Shown: piece by piece, positions 23,059 to 31,610 of the stretch
How positions within the stretch are numbered: position 1 is the first letter of the stretch
Layout of the letters: each line of letters opens with the position of its first letter
Assembly (NCBI GenBank): GCA_045540355.1
Contig: JAZQHB010000081.1
Coordinates: 1-42,841 of the forward strand
From: RGIG2945 sp045540355
Lineage (GTDB): Bacteria > Bacillota > Clostridia > Oscillospirales > Acutalibacteraceae
DNA length: 42,841 nucleotides
Direction of reading: 5' to 3'
The notes under the pieces: generated by a model
Databases searched by the model: none
Seen by the model: the letters and a program-made list of their open reading frames with translations, nothing else
What the model was told of the DNA's origin: nothing
Translations under genes and position numbers: made by a program

Positions 23059-24393
23059 TTAATCCACTTCCGATTGAATTTCTTTCAACACTTTTTCATC
23101 TATGACCTCGCCGTGCTTTACAAATGAGATTGCGAGTAATGCAAAGAGGAAGCACAACGGACAGTATAAGAAAAGTGACCAATAAGTGCTTGATAAGTCA
23201 AAGATGCTGCCGCAGAGTACGGGACCTACAACGGAAGCGGAGAATGTTGCGGTGTAATAGTAGCCTGTATAGGTGCCGATTTTTTCACTACCGCCGATTT
23301 CGAGAACTAACGGAAGCGTGTTAATTGTAATCAGAGCCATAATTCCGCCGCCGCAGATGATTGCGATATAGAGCATCCAGTTTTGTCTGATTATAAAGTA
23401 GAGTGCAAATACAATCAACGCAGAAATGAAGCCGATTATAACGGTCTTTTTTCTGCCGATTTTCTGACCGAGCTTACCTGCGGGAATCGCAACTGCAACT
23501 GTTGCAACTGCAAAAGCGGAAACAAAAAGTGTTGCGGTGGATTCTGCCATATTGAGCTCCTGGGTTGCGAATGTTGTGAAATAAGTCTGAATGGAGTCCA
23601 TTGCGTTTGAATTGAAGAAAAGTGCTATAAGCATAAAAATAAGACTTTTGCGTTCAGCTTTTGTAAGCTTCATGTTTTTAAGCTTTTCTTTTTCTTCTTT
23701 TTTCTGTTGCTTGACCGAATAATCGTCAGCCAAAGCTCTTGATTTATCAGCGGAAAGTCTGTTATCAGGCTCTCTTACAAAGAAGAAAACAACAAACAGA
23801 CAGATAAGCATAAATACTGCACCGAAAATGAAAACGGCACTTCTTACCGCATGAACATCGTTTTTGTCTATTCCGAAAACAAGGCAGACCAATGTGCCTG
23901 CAACAGTACCCAGAACAGTACCGACACCGCCCATAAGATTGATGACGGCATTGCCCTCACTTCTGACTTCTGAGGGTGTGAGGTCGGGCATAAGAGCAAC
24001 AACGGGCGAACGCCATGTTGACATAACAAAGTTAAAAAGAATGATACAGAACATAAATGCCCAGATAACATTGCTTAAGTGGGGTATCAGCATAAAGAGT
24101 AAAGCCGATATCGGAATACCTACAAGCAAAAACGGAGTACGACGACCGAAACGGGTGTGAGTTCTGTCGGAAATATTACCGAACAGAGGTTGAAAAACAA
24201 CACCGAAAAGGTTATCTATAACCATAATGGCACCTATAAGTGTTCCTGAAAAAGAGAGTGAGCCGATAAGCTCGTTTTCCTTTAACATAAGCGGCACATA
24301 GGCGTTATAGATAATCCATGCTATCATACTTGCGGCAAAGCCGAAGCCGATAAGAAAAGTCTTACCGTAATTGAGTTTGATTTTTTCAGCCAT
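23059..24393 (-). CDS. MFS sugar transporter, GPH cation-symporter / SLC45-like
   Basis: 444 residues from ATG 24393 (an upstream TTG at 24402 overlaps nth and is less likely). About twelve hydrophobic helices are present. The loop between helices 2 and 3, FGNISDRTHTRFGRRTPFLL, is the diagnostic motif of the glycoside-pentoside-hexuronide and SLC45 sucrose-type transporters. A central basic loop (RALADDYSVKQQKKEEKEKLK) separates the halves. Cytoplasmic GH31 and GH78 enzymes elsewhere in the window could act on its cargo, but the sugar cannot be read. Confidence 0.82.
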   Translation of the reverse strand: MAEKIKLNYGKTFLIGFGFAASMIAWIIYNAYVPLMLKENELIGSLSFSGTLIGAIMVIDNLFGVVFQPLFGNISDRTHTRFGRRTPFLLVGIPISALLFMLIPHLSNVIWAFMFCIILFNFVMSTWRSPVVALMPDLTPSEVRSEGNAVINLMGGVGTVLGTVAGTLVCLVFGIDKNDVHAVRSAVFIFGAVFMLICLFVVFFFVREPDNRLSADKSRALADDYSVKQQKKEEKEKLKNMKLTKAERKSLIFMLIALFFNSNAMDSIQTYFTTFATQELNMAESTATLFVSAFAVATVAVAIPAGKLGQKIGRKKTVIIGFISALIVFALYFIIRQNWMLYIAIICGGGIMALITINTLPLVLEIGGSEKIGTYTGYYYTATFSASVVGPVLCGSIFDLSSTYWSLFLYCPLCFLFALLAISFVKHGEVIDEKVLKEIQSEVD

Positions 24394-24398
24394 AATTA

Positions 24399-25034
24399 TC
24401 AACCTTCAATCTTTGATGATTTGCAAAATTTATTCATTGAGCATAAGTCGCACTTCGGTCGTCTTGCAACACAGACTGCCCTGCCGTGCAAAACACAGCG
24501 GTGACAGAAATCGTTACTTTCCTCAGGCGGCAAAAGCTTCTTGAGTTCAAGTTCAACTTTTTTGGGGTCTTTGGTATTAACAAGCCCCAAAAGATTTGTA
24601 ATTCTGATTAAATGAGTATCCGCAACAACGGCGGGTTTATTGAAAATATCACCGCAGATTAAATTAGCGGTTTTTCTGCCGACTCCGGGCAGTGTGATTA
24701 AGTCTTCGATATTATCGGGTACGGTGGAATTGAATTTATCACGGAGCATTGTCATAGCCCCGATTATGTTTTTTGCCTTACTGTGAAAAAAACCGCAGGA
24801 ACGGATAATTTCTTCAATATCCTCAACCTCGGCTTCAGCAAAATCCTCAACAGTTTTATATTTCCCGAAAAGTGCCGGAGTTACTAAATTTACTCGGGCA
24901 TCGGTGCATTGAGCAGAAAGCATTGTTGCAATCAGTAATTCGTGGGGCACACTGTAAACAAGTGAGCATATAGCATCGGGGTACTCTTTTTTGAGTGCCC
25001 CGACTGCCATTATTGCGCGTTCTTTTTTTGTCAT
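24399..25034 (-). CDS. nth: endonuclease III
   Basis: 211 residues. The helix-hairpin-helix is LPGVGRKTAN with the catalytic Lys; the catalytic Asp follows in VVADTHLIRI. The C-terminal [4Fe-4S] loop C-x6-C-x2-C-x5-C is CVARRPKCDLCSMNKFC. LSAQCTDARVN is the usual N-terminal signature. It removes oxidised pyrimidines and nicks the AP site in base excision repair. The start overlaps the galU stop by 4 bp. Confidence 0.95.
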   Translation of the reverse strand: MTKKERAIMAVGALKKEYPDAICSLVYSVPHELLIATMLSAQCTDARVNLVTPALFGKYKTVEDFAEAEVEDIEEIIRSCGFFHSKAKNIIGAMTMLRDKFNSTVPDNIEDLITLPGVGRKTANLICGDIFNKPAVVADTHLIRITNLLGLVNTKDPKKVELELKKLLPPEESNDFCHRCVLHGRAVCVARRPKCDLCSMNKFCKSSKIEG

Positions 25035-25906
25035 ATAGAAGCTGCAAGCTCCTTGATGTATTTCTTGAAATCTTCGCCGATTTCAGGATGATCCAATGCA
25101 ACTTCACAGTTAGCTTTCATAATGCCCAATTTGTTACCCATATCATAACGGTTACCGACAAAGTCAACGGCTGTAAGCTGACCACGCTGTGCAAGAGTAC
25201 ACATAGCTTCTGTGAGGAAAAGCTCGCCTGTCTTTTCGTCATAGGGTGAATTTTCAAGAAGTTCAAAAGTTTCGGGAGGAAGAACAACTCTGCCAAGGAT
25301 TGAGAAGCAGGACATAATCTGATCCTCTGTGGGTTTTTCGATTATGTAGTTACATTTCATAACATTGTCACGAAGCGGTTCGACATCGAGTGAGCAGTAC
25401 TTGGAAACATCTTTTCTCGGAACTTCCTTAACACCGACTGTACCCATGCCGTATTCTTCATAAACTTCGCAAAGCTGCTGAATAACGGGTTTTTCAGAGA
25501 TGATAACATCGTCACCGTACAAAACTGCAAAGGGTTCGTCGCCGATGAAAGATTTAGCACAAAGGATAGCATGACCGAGACCCTTTGTTTCTTTCTGACG
25601 AAGGAAATATACATTAGCAAGCTTTGAAGGGATTTCAACCTGTTCTAAAATGTCAGCCTTTGATGCATTACCTGCAAGCTTTGTTTCAAGCTCAAAGTTG
25701 TGGTCGAAGTGGTCTTCGATAGCACCCTTACCACGGTTTGTGATGATAAGGATATCTTCGATACCTGCTGCTGCAGCTTCTTCAACGATGTACTGAATAG
25801 CCGGTTTGTCAACGATGTTGAGCATTTCCTTCGGAACTGCCTTTGATGCAGGTAAAACTCTTGTTCCCATACCTGCTGCGGGAATAATGGCTTTTTTGAT
25901 TTTCAT
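25031..25906 (-). CDS. galU: UTP-glucose-1-phosphate uridylyltransferase
   Basis: 291 residues from the ATG at 25906, preceded by GAAGGAG; a longer frame exists but lacks a ribosome site. The nucleotide-binding motif IPAAGMGTRVLPASKAVPKE is split here into landmarks AAGMGTR and KAVPKEM; VDKPAIQYIVEEA, FAVLYGDDVI and GNRYDMGNKLG follow. It makes UDP-glucose for cell-wall glycans and Leloir metabolism, complementing galE in the other minus operon. Confidence 0.95.
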   Translation of the reverse strand: MKIKKAIIPAAGMGTRVLPASKAVPKEMLNIVDKPAIQYIVEEAAAAGIEDILIITNRGKGAIEDHFDHNFELETKLAGNASKADILEQVEIPSKLANVYFLRQKETKGLGHAILCAKSFIGDEPFAVLYGDDVIISEKPVIQQLCEVYEEYGMGTVGVKEVPRKDVSKYCSLDVEPLRDNVMKCNYIIEKPTEDQIMSCFSILGRVVLPPETFELLENSPYDEKTGELFLTEAMCTLAQRGQLTAVDFVGNRYDMGNKLGIMKANCEVALDHPEIGEDFKKYIKELAASI

Positions 25907-25920
25907 TTTTTTCTCTCCTT

Positions 25921-26859
25921 CTATAACCAAGTTGTTAAAATTGACAATAAAGTAATCAACGCCTCATAACCGAAGATGCTTAATCCTGCGGCGAGGAGTG
26001 AAACTCCCGCACCGTTTTTGATGTAAGCGGTAATGTTGTCAGGTTCGCCTGATTCCTCTATCTTTTTAATATTTTTAAAAGCATTGCGCTTATAAATCTT
26101 GTCTGCTACAAAACCCGAAATGAGGTTCGGTATAAGTGCGATTGATGATATCAGCATTATTTTCATAAGCTCGGGTGTTGAACCGAGCACAAAAGTCTGA
26201 AATGCTTCGATGTCTTGTGATGCCAGAATATTTGCATATTCTTCAAAGAAAGTATCAAGACCGAGTCGCATCATCAAAAATGAAAGAAATACTGACAAAA
26301 GTACCTGAACGCCCAAGAATATTCCGCCGACATAATAAAGCTTTCTGAAAAAGAACCAATAGGGATTAAATATAAGTGCCGACCAGTTGAAAGAAAGCTT
26401 TTTGCTTGAAATTCGGGAGAATTTCTGAATATATCTCGTGTAATTAACCTGAACAAATTTTGCGATTTTTGAAACCTTGATACCGTCGATTTCTTTTTCA
26501 GAACCGGTCTGATTGAACTGCTCATTCATAAAGGGAATACTTTGTTCTTCTGTCAAGGGACTGCCGCAGTTTGTGCAGGTCAGAGCATTTTCGTCGTTTC
26601 TTGCAGAGCAGAAAGGGCACAATTTGCTGACTGATGAATCAGGAACAGGATTCTCAATATTCAGCGGTTCTGCCTCATCGTGTTCAGCTTCTGTCGGTGT
26701 CCATGTAAATTCGCCGTGTTTATCTTCGTTTATACATTTGCCCTCGTTGTTCCAACATTCTCTGTGTGCGGGAGTACCGCATTCGGGGCATACGACAATA
26801 TCGTCACCCTCTGAAAAAACATTTCCGCAGACAGGACATTTTTCTCCGATATATTTCAT
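25921..26859 (-). CDS. RING-like and zinc-ribbon membrane protein (DUF2628-type)
   Basis: 312 residues. The first 45 form a treble-clef/RING-like zinc site (CPVCG, CPECGTPAHRECW, GKC). A second zinc ribbon lies at about 82-100 (CPFCSARNDENALTCTNCG). The C-terminal half has around four hydrophobic helices, beginning with NWSALIFNPYWFFFRKLYY, a pattern I associate with DUF2628. Such proteins are common and uncharacterised in Clostridia. It overlaps the GDPD-like gene by 1 bp (TAATG). Confidence 0.7.
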   Translation of the reverse strand: MKYIGEKCPVCGNVFSEGDDIVVCPECGTPAHRECWNNEGKCINEDKHGEFTWTPTEAEHDEAEPLNIENPVPDSSVSKLCPFCSARNDENALTCTNCGSPLTEEQSIPFMNEQFNQTGSEKEIDGIKVSKIAKFVQVNYTRYIQKFSRISSKKLSFNWSALIFNPYWFFFRKLYYVGGIFLGVQVLLSVFLSFLMMRLGLDTFFEEYANILASQDIEAFQTFVLGSTPELMKIMLISSIALIPNLISGFVADKIYKRNAFKNIKKIEESGEPDNITAYIKNGAGVSLLAAGLSIFGYEALITLLSILTTWL

Positions 26860-27962
26860 TATCCCGCCTTCTTTCTTTTCTTAAGAATATGTATCTGTGC
26901 GATAGCAAAAATGAAAACTGCACAGACTATAAGTGATATTTTGCCGATGCTGAAATCGAATTTGCCCTCTTTTGTGTTTCCGTATGAAGGACTTAATTCC
27001 ATGACCGCATCTTCTAAATCGCAGATTGCAAGGTCAAGAGCATCTGCTGAGTAAATTCCTTTTGTCAAAAGCTCATTTGCTTCAGACAAAACATTTTTAT
27101 AGTTTTTAACGGTTGTTGCAGACGCCTTTGAAGTGTCGGCTTTTTTTGCAAGTGCATAATCAGCCTTCAACTGTGAATAAAGCTCTTTTGCATTATCTCT
27201 GTATCTGATAAAGCCTTCTGCGTTGTCGGTTTCAATCATATTAAAACCTGAAGCACAAAGCTCATCCCAATACTGAATTGTGTCCTGACGACCGCCGCAG
27301 AGAGTTTCATCGGTCATTGAAATAAACTTTCTGCCTTTTGATAAATAGTTTTTGTAAACGAAATCGTTGAGAGTAAGACCGTTGAAGATTACGCCGTTTA
27401 CATTTTTGCTTGCATATTCTATAACGGGAAGTTTTGCATCGAAATTGTCTGAAGCTTCCGACAATGCACTGAATATAATGTTACCCGAATAACGGCAAAT
27501 AATCATCGGCTTTACTTTGAGTGAATTGTACCAATCTGCAATTTCTGAAAACTCACATTCCATGCGGAGAATTACAGTTGAGAAAGATTCGGTGCTTTCA
27601 AGAATTTTGTAAAGCTCTTTTTTATAGCGTTCCGCATTGTTTATCATAAGAACGACTCTTGAGTTGTAATCCAAAAGGAAAAATTCAAGGTCGGTTTCCT
27701 CTGAATTATCAATAGCGGTAAGTCCGCCGACAGCTTTTTTCACATCAATTGAAACGATGTCTGCACCTAACTCGATAGCTTTGTCAATAGCCTCCTCGGA
27801 GTTGATTTCTGCTTCACCGTGAGCACCGCCGTGAGCAACACATAAAAGTGTACCTGACGGATTTTTCATCTCATTGACTGCAATTGCATCTTCAGCAAAA
27901 GCAGAAAAAGACAAGCAGAAAATCAATATAAATGTTATAAATAAAGCTTTAAAAGTTTTCAT
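26859..27962 (-). CDS. GDPD-like TIM-barrel protein, degenerate active site, membrane-anchored
   Basis: 367 residues with a signal peptide (to about 23, AFAED) and a C-terminal helix followed by KKRKKAG. The region from LLCVAHGGAHGEAEINSEEAI to about 260 follows the glycerophosphodiester phosphodiesterase fold. Key residues are altered: HRG has become HGG, the metal-binding E-x-D is SID, and the second catalytic His position reads AIDNS. So it is probably not a working phosphodiesterase. A helical linker (about 255-330) precedes the C-terminal helix. First gene of the six-gene minus operon. Confidence 0.7.
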   Translation of the reverse strand: MKTFKALFITFILIFCLSFSAFAEDAIAVNEMKNPSGTLLCVAHGGAHGEAEINSEEAIDKAIELGADIVSIDVKKAVGGLTAIDNSEETDLEFFLLDYNSRVVLMINNAERYKKELYKILESTESFSTVILRMECEFSEIADWYNSLKVKPMIICRYSGNIIFSALSEASDNFDAKLPVIEYASKNVNGVIFNGLTLNDFVYKNYLSKGRKFISMTDETLCGGRQDTIQYWDELCASGFNMIETDNAEGFIRYRDNAKELYSQLKADYALAKKADTSKASATTVKNYKNVLSEANELLTKGIYSADALDLAICDLEDAVMELSPSYGNTKEGKFDFSIGKISLIVCAVFIFAIAQIHILKKRKKAG

Positions 27963-27992
27963 AAATATACCTTTCCTTTATACAGATAATAT

Positions 27993-28021
27993 ATAATAAC
28001 ATTTTTGCTCGTAAAAAACAA
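27993..28021 (-). promoter_or_regulatory. sigma-A promoter of the six-gene minus operon
   Basis: On the minus strand TTGTTT (28021-28016), 17-nt spacer, TATTAT (27998-27993); an AAAGGAAAGG ribosome site lies further down. Confidence 0.6.
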
Positions 28022-28040
28022 GAAAAATGTTGATTTTTTA

Positions 28041-28069
28041 TTGAAAGTTTTTGCTTTAAGTGATACAAT
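28041..28069 (+). promoter_or_regulatory. sigma-A promoter of aminotransferase-trpS
   Basis: TTGAAA (28041-28046), 17-nt spacer, TACAAT (28064-28069). Together with the 27993-28021 site it forms a back-to-back divergent pair. Confidence 0.8.
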
Positions 28070-28104
28070 ATAATGAAAAAATATTGACGATTGGAAGGAT
28101 TGTT

Positions 28105-29289
28105 ATGGATTATAAGTTTTCAGACAGAATATCAGCATTAAAACCTTCTGCTATCAGAGAAATTCTGAAAGCAACTTCGGGTTCTGATGTCATACCTTTT
28201 GCGGCGGGTAACCCTGCTCCCAATGCATTCCCCGTTGAGGAAGTGCAGAAGATTGCGGAAAATATTTTGAGCACCCGTCCGATTGAAGCTTTGCAGTACG
28301 GCGTAACAGAGGGCTATAATCCCCTCAGAGAAAGAGTTTCTGCATACATGAAAGAAAAGCACAACATCGGCAGAGATTTTGATAATATCATCATTACTTC
28401 AGGTGCACAGCAGGTTGTAGACCTTGCAACAAAGGTGCTCTGCAACGAGGGTGACATAGTTATCTGTGAAGGCCCGTCATTCATCGGCTCACTCAACTGC
28501 TTCCGTTCATATAATGTTGAGCTTCGCGGTGTTGATGTTGAACCCGACGGACTCAATATTGACCAGGTTGAGAATTTACTCAAGACCGAAAAAAATGTTA
28601 AAATGATTTATACAATCCCCAACTTCCAGAATCCCGCAGGTGTAACCTGTTCATTGGAAAAACGCAAGGCTTTGTATGAGCTTGCAAAGAAATATAATGT
28701 TATGATTCTTGAAGATAATCCCTACGGTGATTTGAGAGTTTCGGGTGAACATGTTCCTGCTATCAAGAGTATGGACGAAGACGGACTTGTTATCTACATA
28801 GGCTCATTCTCAAAGATTCTTTCGCCCGGACTTCGTGTAGGTTACACAATCGCTCCTGCTGATGTAGTTGCAAAAATGACAGTCGGTAAGCAGGCGGCAG
28901 ATGTTCACACTCCGGTATTTAATCAGATGCTTGTTGACGAGTGGATGGACAAGTATGATTTTGAAAAGCATATTGAAAAAATCAGAGAGATTTACAAAGG
29001 TAAGCTTAATTTAATGTGTGATTGCATTGATGAAAATTTAGGCGGCTTTGTAAATTATGTAAGACCCGAGGGCGGTTTGTTTATCTGGTGCGATTTACCC
29101 GAATCGGTTGATATGCCGACCTTCTGTAAGAGAGCAGCTGAAAATAAGGTTGCAGTTGTTCCGGGTGTTGCATTTATGGCAAACCCGACAGACAAGACAA
29201 ACGCATTCAGAGTTAACTTCTCAACCCCGACAGATGAGGGAATAGTCAAGGGTATGAAGATTCTCGGTGAAGTCAGGAGGACATTCTAA
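28105..29289 (+). CDS. PLP-dependent class I/II aminotransferase (2-aminoadipate/LysN type)
   Basis: 394 residues from ATG 28105, preceded by GGAAGGA; the upstream in-frame start lies on the promoter and is rejected. PLP landmarks include QYGVTEGYNPLRE, TSGAQQVVDL, IPNFQNPAGVTC, EDNPYGDLR and the Schiff-base lysine in SFSKILSPGLRVGY. No MocR-type DNA-binding domain is present. The family covers branched-chain, aromatic and 2-aminoadipate aminotransferases; the exact substrate is not readable. Its stop overlaps the trpS start by 1 bp. Confidence 0.85.
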   Translation: MDYKFSDRISALKPSAIREILKATSGSDVIPFAAGNPAPNAFPVEEVQKIAENILSTRPIEALQYGVTEGYNPLRERVSAYMKEKHNIGRDFDNIIITSGAQQVVDLATKVLCNEGDIVICEGPSFIGSLNCFRSYNVELRGVDVEPDGLNIDQVENLLKTEKNVKMIYTIPNFQNPAGVTCSLEKRKALYELAKKYNVMILEDNPYGDLRVSGEHVPAIKSMDEDGLVIYIGSFSKILSPGLRVGYTIAPADVVAKMTVGKQAADVHTPVFNQMLVDEWMDKYDFEKHIEKIREIYKGKLNLMCDCIDENLGGFVNYVRPEGGLFIWCDLPESVDMPTFCKRAAENKVAVVPGVAFMANPTDKTNAFRVNFSTPTDEGIVKGMKILGEVRRTF

Positions 29290-30290
29290 TGGAAACAGTT
29301 GAAAAAAAGAAAAAGATATTAAGCTGCGTTCAGGCAAGCGGTACACCGACATTAGGAAACTACCTCGGTGCATTCAAAAACTGGAAAAGTATGAGCGAAG
29401 ATTATGACTGTTGTTATGCTGTTGCGGATTTGCACGCTATCACCGTTCGTCAGGACCCCAAACAGTTTAAAAAGCAGATTCTTGAAATGTATGCGATTTT
29501 ACTCTCAATCGGTCTTGACCCCGAGCAGAGTATTGTATTTATTCAGAGCCATGTACCCCAACATTCACAGCTTGCATGGATTCTTAATTGCTATACACAG
29601 TTCGGTGAAATGTCAAGAATGACACAGTTCAAGGATAAATCAAAGACACACGCGGACAATGTCAATGTCGGTCTTTTTACATATCCCGTTCTTATGGCAG
29701 CTGATATTTTACTCTATCAGGCAGACTATGTTCCTGTAGGTGCAGACCAGAAGCAGCATCTTGAAATCGCAAGAGATATCGCAAGCCGTTTCAACGGAAT
29801 CTACGGAAATGTTTTCACACTTCCCGAGCCGTTTATCGGTAAATCGGGTGCAAGGGTTATGTCACTTCAGGAGCCGACAAAGAAGATGAGTAAGTCAGAT
29901 TCAAATGTAAAGGGATTCATCTCAATGCTCGATAAGCCCGAAACAATTATGAAGAAAATGAGAAGTGCGGTCACAGACAGCGAGGCTTGTGTAAGATATG
30001 CAGACGGCAAGGACGGCATCAACAACCTTATGTCAATTTATTCTTGCTGCACAGGTCTTTCTTATGAGCAGATTGAAAAAGATTTCGCAGGTAAAGGCTA
30101 CGGTGACTTCAAAACTGCAGTAGGTGAGGCGGTCGTCGAAGAGCTTCGTCCCATACAGGAAAAATTTGATCAATATATGAAAGATCCTAAGTATCTTATG
30201 GAGTGTGCCGAAAAAGGTGCGGAGATTGCAAGACGTATTTCTCAGCGTACTTTAGACAAAGTGATGAAGAAAATCGGCTTTATTTTATAA
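29289..30290 (+). CDS. trpS: tryptophanyl-tRNA synthetase
   Basis: 333 residues. The class I signatures are PTLGNYLGA (HIGH equivalent, about 19-27) and KKMSKSDSN (KMSKS, about 195). GADQKQHLEIARDIA is the conserved tryptophan-site region. Charges tRNA-Trp. It is translationally coupled to the aminotransferase (TAATG). No T-box-like leader is seen ahead of the pair; the promoter-to-start distance is only about 35 nt. Confidence 0.95.
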   Translation: METVEKKKKILSCVQASGTPTLGNYLGAFKNWKSMSEDYDCCYAVADLHAITVRQDPKQFKKQILEMYAILLSIGLDPEQSIVFIQSHVPQHSQLAWILNCYTQFGEMSRMTQFKDKSKTHADNVNVGLFTYPVLMAADILLYQADYVPVGADQKQHLEIARDIASRFNGIYGNVFTLPEPFIGKSGARVMSLQEPTKKMSKSDSNVKGFISMLDKPETIMKKMRSAVTDSEACVRYADGKDGINNLMSIYSCCTGLSYEQIEKDFAGKGYGDFKTAVGEAVVEELRPIQEKFDQYMKDPKYLMECAEKGAEIARRISQRTLDKVMKKIGFIL

Positions 30291-30324
30291 AATTTGTACC
30301 ATATAATAAAAATACAAAATATAC

Positions 30325-30353
30325 TTGACTATGCATAAAATTTGTATTATTAT
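30325..30353 (+). promoter_or_regulatory. sigma-A promoter of argGHF with overlapping dyad (candidate ArgR site)
   Basis: TTGACT (30325-30330), 17-nt spacer, TATTAT (30348-30353). A 10-bp dyad with one mismatch, CTATGCATAA (30329-30338) and TTATACATAG (30350-30359), straddles the core, and AATACAAA (30311-30318) faces TTTGTATT (30341-30348). AT-rich dyads over the promoter suit ArgR boxes, but the match to the usual TGAAT-type half site is loose. Confidence 0.6.
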
Positions 30354-30386
30354 ACATAGCAGAAAGAAAAACGGAGGAATAGAAAA

Positions 30387-31610
30387 ATGTCAAAGATTAA
30401 AAAGGTAGTATTAGCATATTCAGGCGGATTGGATACATCAATCATCATTCCGTGGCTTAAAGAGAATTATGACAACTGTGAAGTTATCGCTGTATCAGGT
30501 GACGTAGGACAGGGTACAGAGCTTGAGGGCCTTGAAGAAAAGGCTATCAAGACAGGTGCTTCAAAATTATACATCGAAGACCTCAAAAAGGAATTTGTTG
30601 AAGATTACATTTTCCCCACATTAAAAGCAGGTGCAGTATACGAGAGTGAATATCTCCTCGGTACATCATTTGCAAGACCCATCATCGCAAAGAGAATTGT
30701 TGAAATCGCAAAGGCAGAGGGTGCAGATGCTATCTGTCACGGTTGCACGGGTAAGGGTAATGACCAGGTTCGTTTTGAGCTTGCTATCAAGGCATTCGCA
30801 CCTGAAATGAAGATTATCGCTCCCTGGAGAACATGGGAATTCAAATCTCGTGATGACGAAATCGAATATGCGGAAGCACACAACATTCCGCTTAAGATAA
30901 ACAGAGAAACAAATTATTCAAAGGATAAGAATCTCTGGCACTTATCACACGAAGGTCTTGACCTTGAAGACCCCGCAAACGAGCCCCAGTACAACAAAGA
31001 AGGCTTCCTTGAAATGGGTGTTTCTCCCGAAATGGCACCCGATTACCCGACATATGTAACACTTACTTTTGAAAAGGGTGTTCCCACAAAGATTGACGGC
31101 AAAGAAATGGGTGCAGTTGAGATGATCGAATACCTCAACAAAGTCGGCGGTGAAAACGGTATCGGTCTTGCAGACTTGGTTGAAAACCGTCTTGTAGGTA
31201 TGAAATCAAGAGGTGTTTATGAAACACCCGGCGGAACAATCCTCTACCGTGCACATCAGGTACTTGAAACAATCACACTCGACAGAGATACACAGCACTA
31301 TAAAGAATTAGTAGCACAGAAATTCGCAGAGCTTGTTTACTACGGTCAGTGGTTCACACCTTTGAGAGAAGCTCTTTCAGCTTTTGTTGACAAGACACAG
31401 GAAACAGTAACAGGTGAAGTTAAGCTCAAACTCTACAAGGGTAATATGATCAACGCAGGTGTTACATCACCCTATTCACTTTACAGCGAAGAATTTGCAA
31501 CATTCGATGCAGACGAAGTTTATGACCAGAACGATTCTGCAGGATTCATTAATCTCTTCGGACTTCCGATTAAGGTTAAGGCAATCCTTGATCAGGAAAG
31601 GAATAAATAA
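30387..31610 (+). CDS. argG: argininosuccinate synthase
   Basis: 407 residues. The N-type ATP pyrophosphatase motif is AYSGGLDTS near residue 9. Other landmarks are CHGCTGKGNDQVRFE, APWRTWEF, LWHLSHEG and DRDTQHYKE. It joins citrulline and aspartate using ATP. GGAGG 8-10 nt before the ATG. First gene of argG-argH-argF; it overlaps argH by 1 bp (TAATG). Confidence 0.97.
   Translation: MSKIKKVVLAYSGGLDTSIIIPWLKENYDNCEVIAVSGDVGQGTELEGLEEKAIKTGASKLYIEDLKKEFVEDYIFPTLKAGAVYESEYLLGTSFARPIIAKRIVEIAKAEGADAICHGCTGKGNDQVRFELAIKAFAPEMKIIAPWRTWEFKSRDDEIEYAEAHNIPLKINRETNYSKDKNLWHLSHEGLDLEDPANEPQYNKEGFLEMGVSPEMAPDYPTYVTLTFEKGVPTKIDGKEMGAVEMIEYLNKVGGENGIGLADLVENRLVGMKSRGVYETPGGTILYRAHQVLETITLDRDTQHYKELVAQKFAELVYYGQWFTPLREALSAFVDKTQETVTGEVKLKLYKGNMINAGVTSPYSLYSEEFATFDADEVYDQNDSAGFINLFGLPIKVKAILDQERNK

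Noticed and set aside
29289..30290. T-box control of trpS
   Set aside because: The pair starts from a promoter about 35 nt before the aminotransferase ATG, and there is no room for a T-box leader before trpS, which overlaps the preceding gene.
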